Notes under the pieces: model-generated
The model's input: only the letters and a program-made list of their open reading frames with translations
What the model was told of the DNA's origin: nothing
Database searches by the model: none
Position numbers and translations under genes: made by a program
In this document: piece after piece, positions 1 to 6,458 of the stretch
Layout: each line of letters opens with the position of its first letter
Numbering within the stretch: the stretch's first letter is position 1
Assembly (NCBI GenBank): GCA_964643045.1
Contig: CAZXSC010000053.1
Location: forward strand, 1-17,494
Length of the DNA stretch: 17,494 nt
DNA from: TMED23 sp964643045
GTDB lineage: Bacteria; Pseudomonadota; Alphaproteobacteria; Rhodospirillales; UBA2165
Reading direction: 5' to 3'

Positions 1-590
1 GGTAAGTGTGATGTCATGGCCATCACTAAATCATGGTGACCGGGGTCCATGATTTCAACATTAGAGCCCAGTTTTTGCCAAAATTTAGTTACTTGATTAA
101 TTGATTTTTTTTCAGTTTTAAGGGTTGGTGTGATAATACACCAGCGATCTTCAAATAGTTCAGCAAAACCTGATTCAGGACCAGAATGTTCCGTTCCGGC
201 TACTGGATGGGCTGGAACTAGGTTAACATTCTCTGGTATATGAGGAACAAGCTCATCAATAACCGCCTGTTTTACGGAGCCGACATCACTAATTATTGCC
301 CCTGGCTTTAACTTCGATTTTATATCGCTGATAATTTTGCCGTAAGAACCAATGGGAGAGCAGATGATTATTAAATCGGCATTTTCTATCGCGTCTTCTG
401 GATTAAGTGTAATTGTATCAGCGAAACCGAGCTCAGCTACCTTGTCTAAGCTTTTTTGGGTTCGGGCGGTGACTGAAATGTGTTCAGCCAAACCATCACG
501 TTTAACTCGGCGTGCTATCGATGAGCCGATTAGGCCAATGCCTATCAATGCTATTTGTTTAAATAGTGCCGTTGATTTTTTTTTGGGCAT
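1..590 (-). CDS. tyrA: Prephenate/arogenate dehydrogenase, partial (C-terminus beyond left edge)
   Basis: Oxidative decarboxylation of prephenate (or arogenate) in tyrosine biosynthesis; a cytosolic NAD(P)-dependent enzyme. I translated the minus strand by hand from an ATG at 590-588. The protein starts MPKKKSTALF, has the Rossmann dinucleotide motif GIGLIGSS at residues 17-24, the beta strand ADLIIICSPIG around 71-81, and the family signature HPVAGTEHSGPE at 128-139, which contributes to substrate binding. About 196 codons are present and the frame is open to base 1, so roughly the last third (helical dimerisation domain) is missing only because of the window edge. The start lies one base after the hisC stop codon, which fits translational coupling in one operon. 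Whether the substrate is prephenate or arogenate cannot be told from this part. Confidence 0.93.
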   Translation of the reverse strand, partial: MPKKKSTALFKQIALIGIGLIGSSIARRVKRDGLAEHISVTARTQKSLDKVAELGFADTITLNPEDAIENADLIIICSPIGSYGKIISDIKSKLKPGAIISDVGSVKQAVIDELVPHIPENVNLVPAHPVAGTEHSGPESGFAELFEDRWCIITPTLKTEKKSINQVTKFWQKLGSNVEIMDPGHHDLVMAMTSHL

Positions 591-591
591 T

Positions 592-1689
592 CTAATCACT
601 CACGAACTCAGTTAGAGTTCTTACGGTAATTTTCATTTCCTCTTCCAAGCCAATTGAAACTCGCAAAGCATCGGGTAAGCCATAACCATCCATTCGACGC
701 ACAATTATACCTCTGGACTTGAGGAAGTTGTCGGCAGCTTCTGCTGTTAAACCGCTCTCGGTACGACGCTGAAAACGAACAAGTATAAAGTTGCAAAAGC
801 TGTCAGGAACTTCGAGCCCCAGATTACGTATTTTTTCTGTAGACCAATTTAGCCAATTTTTATTATGCTTTTGAGACATTTTTAGAAATTCATCATCCCG
901 AATGGACGCTTCTCCAGCTACCATGGCTGGATACGCAACGTTAAAAGGGCTACGCATCCGATTTAGAATATCAATCACACCATCAGGAGCATATGCCCAA
1001 CCTAATCTCAGGCCGGCCATACCATAGATTTTAGAAAACGTCCTTAACATTATGACATTCGTATTGGATGTAACAAACTCCCCTCCATCGGAGTAATCAT
1101 CCTCGTCGACGTACTCTGAATACGCGGCGTCAAGAACGAGCAGGACGTTTTTTGGCAGAGAATTAATTAAACGCTGGACTTCCATTCTCGGTATGTACGT
1201 ACCCGTTGGGTTGTTGGGGTTTGCGATAAATAATATTTTTGTTTTATTATTCACTCGACCTAACAATTGATCGATATCCACGGTGATACCATTTTCTGGA
1301 GCAGCCACAACGTCCGCCCCAACGGTTCGACCATATATTGGATACATCGCAAAACCATGGGCTGAACAAAGTATTTCGTCGCCGGGTCCTGCATACGATC
1401 GGCAAAGAAGGCTTATAAGTTCATCTGAACCCGCTCCGCAAATAATATTTTCCACAGGTAATTGATTCTTATCGGCTAATAATTTCCGAAGTTCATTGCA
1501 ATCACCGTCAGGATACCGATGAAATCCTTGGCCATGAGTATTTAAGGCTTTAAGTGCATTTTTGCTTGGACCAAAGGCGCCTTCATTTGAGGCGAGTTTG
1601 ACAACGTGATCGAAGCCCGTCAGTTCGGATTCACCGCCTTTATAAGGGGCAATGTTATGTATGCCTGCAAGTGGTTGAGGAGAATTCAT
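592..1689 (-). CDS. hisC: Histidinol-phosphate / aromatic aminotransferase (class I/II, HisC type)
   Basis: PLP-dependent aminotransferase, 365 aa, the usual length for HisC. Visible motifs are LASNEGAFGPS (residues 32-42), HRYPDG (57-62), ANPNNPTGT (156-164), the LDAAYSEY segment (186-193, Asp and Tyr contacts to PLP), the Schiff-base lysine K220 in TFSKIYGMAGLRLGW, and a C-terminal RVSIG arginine motif (343-347) that binds the substrate carboxylate. The ATG start follows a modest AGAG ribosome site and lies 16 bases after the chorismate mutase stop. In the family this fold makes L-histidinol phosphate, but sitting between chorismate mutase and tyrA it probably also transaminates hydroxyphenylpyruvate/phenylpyruvate (or prephenate), as known for HisC proteins in similar aromatic clusters. 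That role is inferred from context. Confidence 0.93.
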   Translation of the reverse strand: MNSPQPLAGIHNIAPYKGGESELTGFDHVVKLASNEGAFGPSKNALKALNTHGQGFHRYPDGDCNELRKLLADKNQLPVENIICGAGSDELISLLCRSYAGPGDEILCSAHGFAMYPIYGRTVGADVVAAPENGITVDIDQLLGRVNNKTKILFIANPNNPTGTYIPRMEVQRLINSLPKNVLLVLDAAYSEYVDEDDYSDGGEFVTSNTNVIMLRTFSKIYGMAGLRLGWAYAPDGVIDILNRMRSPFNVAYPAMVAGEASIRDDEFLKMSQKHNKNWLNWSTEKIRNLGLEVPDSFCNFILVRFQRRTESGLTAEAADNFLKSRGIIVRRMDGYGLPDALRVSIGLEEEMKITVRTLTEFVSD

Positions 1690-1705
1690 TTTAAATCTCT
1701 TTTTG

Positions 1706-2623
1706 TTAATTCTCTTGGATTAATTTTTCTGTCGTGATGGGTGTGGCATAACTGCCAAGTACCGTTACTTGATTAAGAAAATCACCAAATCCTTCTGTCA
1801 ATCGATCAAGCTTGATATTGTCAGCTAAAATAAATTCTTTAATACAAATTAGGTTTAGCCATCTTTCGGGCGCCTCTCCGTCGTGCCAAACAGATAAAAT
1901 TAAACCCGACATATTGTTTTCAACCAACCGGGATTCAATTCGGGTGCTGGGGATATTTTCTGAAAGATCAAGAACAACGTAGGTTTCATCAAGTCCGGAA
2001 GAATCCGCTTGACCCTTGGCAATAACGAGGCATTCAACGGCTTCTGTTCTTGAATATTCGGATCTGCCAGCCGGTTCAGCAAACGGAAGCTTAGCAATAA
2101 TACGAGCTGGCTTTGAGGATGTACCATGTTTCCCCGTATTGCCTTGGACAGCAAGATGGCGCCACCAAGGATTTTCTTCTCGTCGCTGGGGGATTGGTAA
2201 TATGCCAGCCGAGCATTCGTCTTCAAGAACAGCTTCAACAACACGGCGCTGTAAAGGATGAGCAACCATAGGCGTATACGATCCGAAATGGTTTCGAGCG
2301 GCAGAGATATAACCCCAATTATCCTCTGGATTATTTTCAGGTTTGTAAACGGCCACCTTGAAAGGACTTTGGGTTTGTAACGAGGCGCTTAAGATTTCTC
2401 GCCAAATTCGGATCAGTTCAAGTTTTGGGAAGTTACCATGGTGTCGTTCTATAATATCACGCAATATTTGAGCTTCGCGGCCGGGTTTTAGTTTTAAATC
2501 ATCAGCCTGCTTTGTATGCTTTACATCAAGCGAAATTTGAGCTCGCTGAATTAAGAGATCCTGAATCTCTATATCAATTTTGTCGAGTTCAGCTCGCAAT
2601 TGCTTCAAGTTATCTTCTGACAT
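1706..2623 (-). CDS. Chorismate mutase (AroQ type) with degenerate prephenate-dehydratase/ACT-like C-terminus
   Basis: Converts chorismate to prephenate, the branch point for Phe and Tyr. Residues 1-85 form an all-helical AroQ domain with the expected active-site pattern: R10, R27, K38, R49 and E50 line up with E. coli R11, R28, K39, R51 and E52. From about residue 88 the protein continues for over 200 aa. This part resembles the layout of a prephenate dehydratase (AARNHFGSYTP near 107-117, an AGILPIP strand-turn) and then an ACT-like stretch (TYVVLDLSENIPSTRIESRL), but I cannot find the dehydratase TRF motif. It is therefore more likely a regulatory or structural relic than an active dehydratase, and I would not call it PheA. 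It starts at an ATG with no strong ribosome site and is divergent from metX. Total length is 305 aa, shorter than bifunctional P-proteins (about 360-390 aa). Confidence 0.85.
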   Translation of the reverse strand: MSEDNLKQLRAELDKIDIEIQDLLIQRAQISLDVKHTKQADDLKLKPGREAQILRDIIERHHGNFPKLELIRIWREILSASLQTQSPFKVAVYKPENNPEDNWGYISAARNHFGSYTPMVAHPLQRRVVEAVLEDECSAGILPIPQRREENPWWRHLAVQGNTGKHGTSSKPARIIAKLPFAEPAGRSEYSRTEAVECLVIAKGQADSSGLDETYVVLDLSENIPSTRIESRLVENNMSGLILSVWHDGEAPERWLNLICIKEFILADNIKLDRLTEGFGDFLNQVTVLGSYATPITTEKLIQEN

Positions 2624-2719
2624 TTCAATATTAAGTAGTTGTTAAATAGAGTTATTCAGTTGCTATTTTAATCATTGAGATAGTGATAGTCTGCTAAGCA
2701 AGGAAAATCAAAGAAAAGA

Positions 2720-2748
2720 TTGACAGAACAGCGCACGATTCATAGCTA
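2720..2748 (+). promoter_or_regulatory. Candidate promoter for metX-metW
   Basis: A perfect TTGACA sits at 2720-2725. At 17 bases spacing the -10 position reads TAGCTA (2743-2748), a poor match that overlaps a palindromic ATAGCTAT. If used, transcription would begin near 2755. A weak -10 under a palindromic site is what a regulated promoter can look like, but the call rests mainly on the -35 hexamer. Confidence 0.35.
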
Positions 2749-2798
2749 TTGGGCTAATATTAACCGTTTTTTGCTAAATTTCCTATATTAATAGCTAT
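2742..2798 (+). repeat. Two copies of ATAGCTATT/AATAGCTAT that can pair as a 9-bp stem upstream of metX
   Basis: ATAGCTATT occurs at 2742-2750 and again at 2791-2799. Because ATAGCTAT is itself a palindrome, 2742-2750 is also exactly complementary to 2790-2798 and could close a 39-base loop containing TTAACCG and GCTAAA. The stem ends two bases before the ribosome site at 2800-2808. This could be a pair of operator sites about 49 bp apart or an RNA hairpin controlling translation. The sequence alone does not decide between them. Confidence 0.45.
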
Positions 2799-2813
2799 TA
2801 GGTGAGAGCATAA

Positions 2814-2882
2814 ATGAAAATGGGATCCTTGTGGAAAGTGGCGAGAAAATCCAAAATCGTGAAGAGGCTGCGGAAAAAATGA
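2814..2882 (+). CDS. Candidate 22-aa leader ORF overlapping the metX start
   Basis: An ATG at 2814 follows the strongest ribosome site in this leader (AGGTGAGAG at 2800-2808). It opens a frame of 22 codons ending in TGA at 2880-2882. The product begins MKMGSLWKVARKSKIV and is very basic (K/R-rich to the end), with no methionine run of the kind seen in attenuators. The stop overlaps the ATG at 2879 in an ATGA arrangement, the classic geometry for translational coupling to metX. It could be a real leader peptide used to bring ribosomes to metX, or chance. No homology is claimed. Confidence 0.35.
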   Translation: MKMGSLWKVARKSKIVKRLRKK

Positions 2883-4024
2883 CGACAAAAAATTTGGGCT
2901 ATGAGGTTGTACTTGGCGTCGAAAAGCCATTGTATCTCGATTGTGGCATTGAACTTTCAAATTTCACCCAAGCGTACCAAACCTATGGCAGATTGAACGC
3001 TGATAAAACTAACACTATTTTAGTATGCCATGCGTTGAGTGGCGATCAATTCGCTGGGGGCATCAACCCAGTCACCGAAAAACCTGGTTGGTGGCATTTA
3101 ATTATTGGATCGGGAAAAATTCTCGATACTGATCGATATTTCATTATTTGTGTGAATATCCTTGGTGGTTGTATGGGATCGACAGGTCCAAAAGAGATTA
3201 ATCCCGATACGGGCGAGTGTTGGGGACTTGGATTTCCTGGTATTACCATTAGTGATATGGTGCGAGCTCAAGCACTTTTACTTGATGCGCTTGGAATTGA
3301 GAGATTGTTTTGCGTAATCGGGGGGTCAATGGGCGGCATGCAAGTACTTGAATGGGCTACCGCTTTTCCAGAACGCGTTTTTGCTGCAGTGCCGATTGCC
3401 ACTGCGCCGCATCACTCTGCGCAAAATATTGCGTTTCATGAAGTTGGACGTCAGGCCATTATGGCCGATCAAGATTGGAGGGGAGGTAATTATTTCAAGG
3501 AAGATTGCTATCCTAAACGTGGCCTTGCGATAGCTAGAATGATAGCCCATATTACCTATTTGTCAGAACCGGCCTTACAAAACAAATTCGGCCGGCGATT
3601 ACAGGATCGGAAGGCCATTACTTTTGGCTTTGATGCTGATTTTCAAGTAGAGAGTTATTTACGCCATCAAGGCAGCACATTTGTGGATCGCTTTGATGCG
3701 AATTCGTACCTTTATATTACACGCGCAATGGATTATTTTGACCTTGCGGAGGGTCATGGTGATGGTGTGTTGGCGGAGGCCTTTAGAGGCGTAGAAACGC
3801 GTTTTTGTGTAATTTCTTTCACTGGTGATTGGTTATATCAGACTGCGGAGAGCCGAGCGGTTGTTAAGGCTTTGAATACAGTGGCAGCTAATGTTAGTTT
3901 TGCAGAAATAAATTCAAATAAGGGCCACGATGCATTCCTGCTTGAAGAGCCAGAATTCTGGAAAGTTCTAACGGGCTTTTTGGATGGGGCTGCCGATAAA
4001 TTTGGGCTAACTCAGAATGATTAA
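2879..4024 (+). CDS. metX: Homoserine O-acetyltransferase MetX
   Basis: Transfers an acyl group from acetyl-CoA (or succinyl-CoA in some family members) to homoserine, the first committed step of methionine synthesis; an alpha/beta-hydrolase fold enzyme. From the ATG at 2879 it is 381 aa, normal for the family. The catalytic triad is visible as S150 in the GGSMGGMQ nucleophile elbow, D317 in FTGDWLY, and H350 in NKGHDAFL. Other family signatures are CHALSGDQFAGG (50-61) and NILGGCMGSTGP (93-104). A GTG at 2831 in the same frame would add 16 residues (MESGEKIQNREEAAEK) but has no ribosome site. The ATG at 2879 has GAAGAGG 11-12 bases upstream, overlaps the leader ORF stop, and gives a start close to the conserved core, so I prefer it. 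The 3' end overlaps metW by 8 bases. Confidence 0.95.
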   Translation: MTTKNLGYEVVLGVEKPLYLDCGIELSNFTQAYQTYGRLNADKTNTILVCHALSGDQFAGGINPVTEKPGWWHLIIGSGKILDTDRYFIICVNILGGCMGSTGPKEINPDTGECWGLGFPGITISDMVRAQALLLDALGIERLFCVIGGSMGGMQVLEWATAFPERVFAAVPIATAPHHSAQNIAFHEVGRQAIMADQDWRGGNYFKEDCYPKRGLAIARMIAHITYLSEPALQNKFGRRLQDRKAITFGFDADFQVESYLRHQGSTFVDRFDANSYLYITRAMDYFDLAEGHGDGVLAEAFRGVETRFCVISFTGDWLYQTAESRAVVKALNTVAANVSFAEINSNKGHDAFLLEEPEFWKVLTGFLDGAADKFGLTQND

Positions 4025-4652
4025 CCAATTAAATGATCCGAGTCTTCGAATAGACCTTAGACTTATTGCTGATATGGTTGAACCAGGCAGCCGGGCACTT
4101 GATGTAGGTTGCGGCGATGGAGAGTTATTAGATTACTTAAATCGTGAGAAACAAGTTGATGGTCGCGGCATAGAGTTGAGTTCAGATGGTGTTAACGCTT
4201 GTGTTTCGTCTGGCCTTTCTGTCATCCAGGGAGATGCTGATCAGGATTTAGATGATTATCCTAATCAATCTTTTGACTTTGCTATTTTAGGCCAGACATT
4301 ACAAGCAACCCATGAACCCCATAATGTACTTAAAAATCTCGTGCGTATTGGTAAACATGCAATTGTTTCTTTCCCTAATTTTGGTTATTGGCAGGTGCGT
4401 GCGAGTTTGATGTTTTTGGGCAAGATGCCCCAAACCAAAACCTTATCTTATAATTGGTATGATACGCCGAATATTCATTTCTGTACGATTATGGATTTTG
4501 TTGCGCTTTGTCAAACCTTGGGAATCAAGATTGAAAATGGTATAGCCCTTGATCGACAAGGGAAAACGAGAAAGATAGGGACCAAGGGTATGAGTTTCTC
4601 TAATTTATTCGGTGAGCAAGCAATTTTTCTCCTCAAAAGTTCTAAAAGGTAA
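4017..4652 (+). CDS. metW: Methionine biosynthesis protein MetW
   Basis: Class I SAM-methyltransferase-like protein, 211 aa, almost always encoded beside metX in proteobacteria. SAM-binding motif I is ALDVGCGDGELLDYL near residues 28-42, the acidic end of beta 2 is GIELSSDGV, and the family-specific stretches SFPNFGYWQVRASLMFLGKMP and WYDTPNIHFCTIMDF are intact. The start ATG lies inside the end of metX (ATGATTAA, 8-base overlap), so the two are translated from one message. In other bacteria MetX activity depends on MetW; the chemistry, if any, of MetW is not established by this sequence. The stop codon directly abuts the stop codon of the opposing methyltransferase gene. Confidence 0.95.
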   Translation: MINQLNDPSLRIDLRLIADMVEPGSRALDVGCGDGELLDYLNREKQVDGRGIELSSDGVNACVSSGLSVIQGDADQDLDDYPNQSFDFAILGQTLQATHEPHNVLKNLVRIGKHAIVSFPNFGYWQVRASLMFLGKMPQTKTLSYNWYDTPNIHFCTIMDFVALCQTLGIKIENGIALDRQGKTRKIGTKGMSFSNLFGEQAIFLLKSSKR

Positions 4653-5378
4653 CTATTGATTTGGAACTGTTACGTAACTTCGCCGACGGGACGCGGTTAA
4701 TTTTGGTGTTACAGCGTAAATTTGTTTGCTTGCTTCGATTGAGATAACACCACCCATAGAACGACCCAAAATACTCAGCCAATGTTGTCCAATTTTTTCC
4801 CATATTGCTGCAGATGAAATTATCATCCGCGAATTGCTTGGGGGCACGTAAAGGGCGGCTCGCTTCCTTAAGGGTGTGAACAATGTATCATTAAGTAGTT
4901 GAGTTAATTGGGATTGGCTATAAGGCCTGCCATAACCAAAAGGTGTTTGCTCAGTCCTTGCCCAAACCCCCCTTCGGTTGGGAACTATCACAATCAATCT
5001 TCCGCTACTTGAAAGTACGCGCCAAATTTCCCGAAACATGGTCCGGATGGCCTCACTATTTTCAACGTAATGAATTAAGATTATACGGTCAATGGAAAGG
5101 TCAGGTAACGGAAGACAGTTTTCATGTGTCACAACCGTTCGTCCTGGACCTTCTTTTGGCCAATGCAAAACGTTTTTAGAATCCGGTATGGCTGCAAAAA
5201 TATGCCTGGTTTCATGCCGAAATAAGTCTAAATACGGTGTTGAAAAACCGAGGCCTAATAAATTCATTCCACGAAGATCAGGCCAAGCTTCGCGGATATG
5301 TTGTCCAATGATATGGCTAGCCATGTTGCCAAGTGGTTTATTGTAAAATGCTTGAAGTTCTGCGACATCTAACCACAT
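4653..5378 (-). CDS. Class I SAM-dependent methyltransferase domain protein
   Basis: A 241-aa protein of the methyltransferase type 11-like fold. It starts MWLDVAELQAFYNKPLG, a beginning I recognise from an alphaproteobacterial methyltransferase family often found near gloB. Motif I is the divergent LLGLGFSTPYLDLF (residues 40-53), followed by an acidic-to-polar turn, the strand IDRIILIHYVENSE and the helix-strand WRVLSSSGRLIVIVPNRRG typical of the Rossmann-like methyltransferase core. The substrate is unknown. The ATG has only a distant GGAG upstream. It is transcribed convergently with metXW; the two stop codons touch (4652/4653). No signal peptide or membrane segment is seen. Confidence 0.8.
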   Translation of the reverse strand: MWLDVAELQAFYNKPLGNMASHIIGQHIREAWPDLRGMNLLGLGFSTPYLDLFRHETRHIFAAIPDSKNVLHWPKEGPGRTVVTHENCLPLPDLSIDRIILIHYVENSEAIRTMFREIWRVLSSSGRLIVIVPNRRGVWARTEQTPFGYGRPYSQSQLTQLLNDTLFTPLRKRAALYVPPSNSRMIISSAAIWEKIGQHWLSILGRSMGGVISIEASKQIYAVTPKLTASRRRSYVTVPNQ

Positions 5379-5410
5379 ATGATTAATATGTTTTTCTCCA
5401 AATGAAAATT

Positions 5411-5431
5411 CAAATACGGATTTGTTTTTTT
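5411..5431 (+). terminator. Weak terminator-like hairpin with T7 tract (plus strand)
   Basis: CAAAT-ACGG-ATTTG (5411-5424) is followed directly by seven T residues (5425-5431). The stem is AT-rich and only 5 bp, so its strength is doubtful. It is oriented to stop plus-strand transcription, and would be the first such signal downstream of metW, lying beyond the far end of the antisense methyltransferase gene. Confidence 0.22.
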
Positions 5432-5546
5432 ATCCGACTAAATTGAGTATTCGTAAAATCGATTACTATTGGTGGTTTATAATATAGAGCATTAGGCCTT
5501 ATGTATATTAGGATGTTAATTTATTATCGGATTAATATATTTTCCA

Positions 5547-6371
5547 CTAATCTATTTCACGAAAAGCCCTAAAGCCAATAAAGTAACTAAAGACCCGTAT
5601 ATCATTACGCACCCGTGAAGCCGAGCGGGAAACTTTTGACAAGTAGTACCATGCACCGCTTTTAACAACCTTACTCAAACAATTCTTAGTAATTACCGGT
5701 GATCCATTGGTGGGCAAACTCTGGTGATTTGGCATCCAGCAGTCGGTCACATGTTCTAAAACATTTCCATGCACATCATAAAGACCCCAAGCGTTGGGTT
5801 TGAATTGCCCAACAGGTGCTGATTTGTGACCGCTCCATCTTGAGCCACATCCGCGACAGTTGGCTGATCCCAAAACCATTTTATCTCCCCAGAAAAACTC
5901 AGTTCTTGAACCTGCTCTTGCGGCATACTCCCATTCAGCTTCGGAAGGAAGCCGGTACTTATGGCCCGTTTTGGTGCTGATCCAATCCATGTATTCGGCA
6001 ATATCTGTATGCAAAATATTAATAACCGGACGTTTCCCGCGTCCCCAGCTGCGATCGGGAGGGTTTCTGGAACAGCCACCGGCTGCATAGCAAGCATCCC
6101 ATTCATTAAAAGTAATTTCATAACGACTTACAGCAAGGGGGCGTCTAATGGTAATATTTTTAATAGGTAGTTCTCTTTTTTTTCCTTTTGTCGATCCTAT
6201 CAAGAATGTCCCCGCGGGAATAACAATCATTTCGGGGCATGTGGAGCAGTCCTTGAAACTATAACCTGGTGCATATTTGATATTGGCATTATCGGCCATA
6301 CCATGTGATGAGCATAACTGTATGCCTAAAAACATGAAACTAATGAATAAAATGGAATATTTGAATTTCAT
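5547..6371 (-). CDS. Exported SUMF1/FGE-fold protein (formylglycine-generating enzyme family, probably not an FGE)
   Basis: From the ATG at 6371 it is a 274-aa protein with a signal peptide (MKFKYSILFISFMFLGIQL core, likely cleavage after GMA at 24-26), so it probably acts in the periplasm. The rest is a SUMF1/C-type-lectin-like domain: IPAGTFLIGS (51-60), YEITFNEWDAC (84-94), RPVINI (114-119), YRLPSEAEWEYAARAG (139-154), WGLYDVHGNVLEHV (195-208) and a closing IGFRAFRE (265-272). Several cysteines are spaced as likely disulfides (C42/C45, C94/C100, C172/C175, C211/C231). The C-terminal positions where aerobic FGE carries its copper-binding catalytic cysteines are Trp/Tyr/Ser here, so it should not generate formylglycine; its role is unknown. 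An upstream in-frame ATG at 6440 would add 23 residues in front of the signal peptide, but a TATAAT element lies inside that stretch, so I chose 6371. Confidence 0.85.
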   Translation of the reverse strand: MKFKYSILFISFMFLGIQLCSSHGMADNANIKYAPGYSFKDCSTCPEMIVIPAGTFLIGSTKGKKRELPIKNITIRRPLAVSRYEITFNEWDACYAAGGCSRNPPDRSWGRGKRPVINILHTDIAEYMDWISTKTGHKYRLPSEAEWEYAARAGSRTEFFWGDKMVLGSANCRGCGSRWSGHKSAPVGQFKPNAWGLYDVHGNVLEHVTDCWMPNHQSLPTNGSPVITKNCLSKVVKSGAWYYLSKVSRSASRVRNDIRVFSYFIGFRAFREID

Positions 6372-6375
6372 GTTA

Positions 6376-6392
6376 ATTTCCACTTTGGAAAT
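6376..6392 (-). promoter_or_regulatory. Perfect 7-bp hairpin just before the SUMF1-type gene start
   Basis: ATTTCCA-CTT-TGGAAAT on the plus strand gives a minus-strand RNA stem of 7 bp with a 3-base loop. It ends four bases before the ATG at 6371 and includes the only Shine-Dalgarno-like UGGA. It could mask initiation or be an operator site. Confidence 0.35.
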
Positions 6393-6404
6393 GGAAACAT
6401 CTTG

Positions 6405-6410
6405 ATTATA
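6405..6410 (-). promoter_or_regulatory. Candidate -10 element (TATAAT) of the SUMF1-type gene
   Basis: Minus-strand TATAAT at 6410-6405, with only a weak -35 (ATGGAA, at 17 bases spacing). It would place the transcript start near 6398 and a leader of about 27 bases containing the hairpin at 6376-6392. It supports the gene being transcribed separately from korAB and starting at 6371. Confidence 0.35.
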
Positions 6411-6458
6411 TGAGAACCACGGGAGTTTTCCATATCCCACTAAATATTTTGCTAAAGT

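Noticed and set aside
2754..2786. SAM-II riboswitch-like words (TTAACCG ... GCTAAA) upstream of metX
   Set aside because: The two words are separated by only a T-run and the P1 stem and pseudoknot order of SAM-II cannot be drawn, so I do not call a riboswitch; kept only as something to test.
4668..4677. Palindrome GTTACGTAAC near the convergent metW/methyltransferase junction
   Set aside because: It lies inside the methyltransferase coding sequence, is only 10 bp and has no T-tract; not a terminator.
6372..6440. Longer version of the SUMF1-type protein starting at the ATG at 6440
   Set aside because: It would place 23 polar residues before an otherwise good signal peptide, has no ribosome site, and contains a TATAAT promoter element inside the coding stretch.
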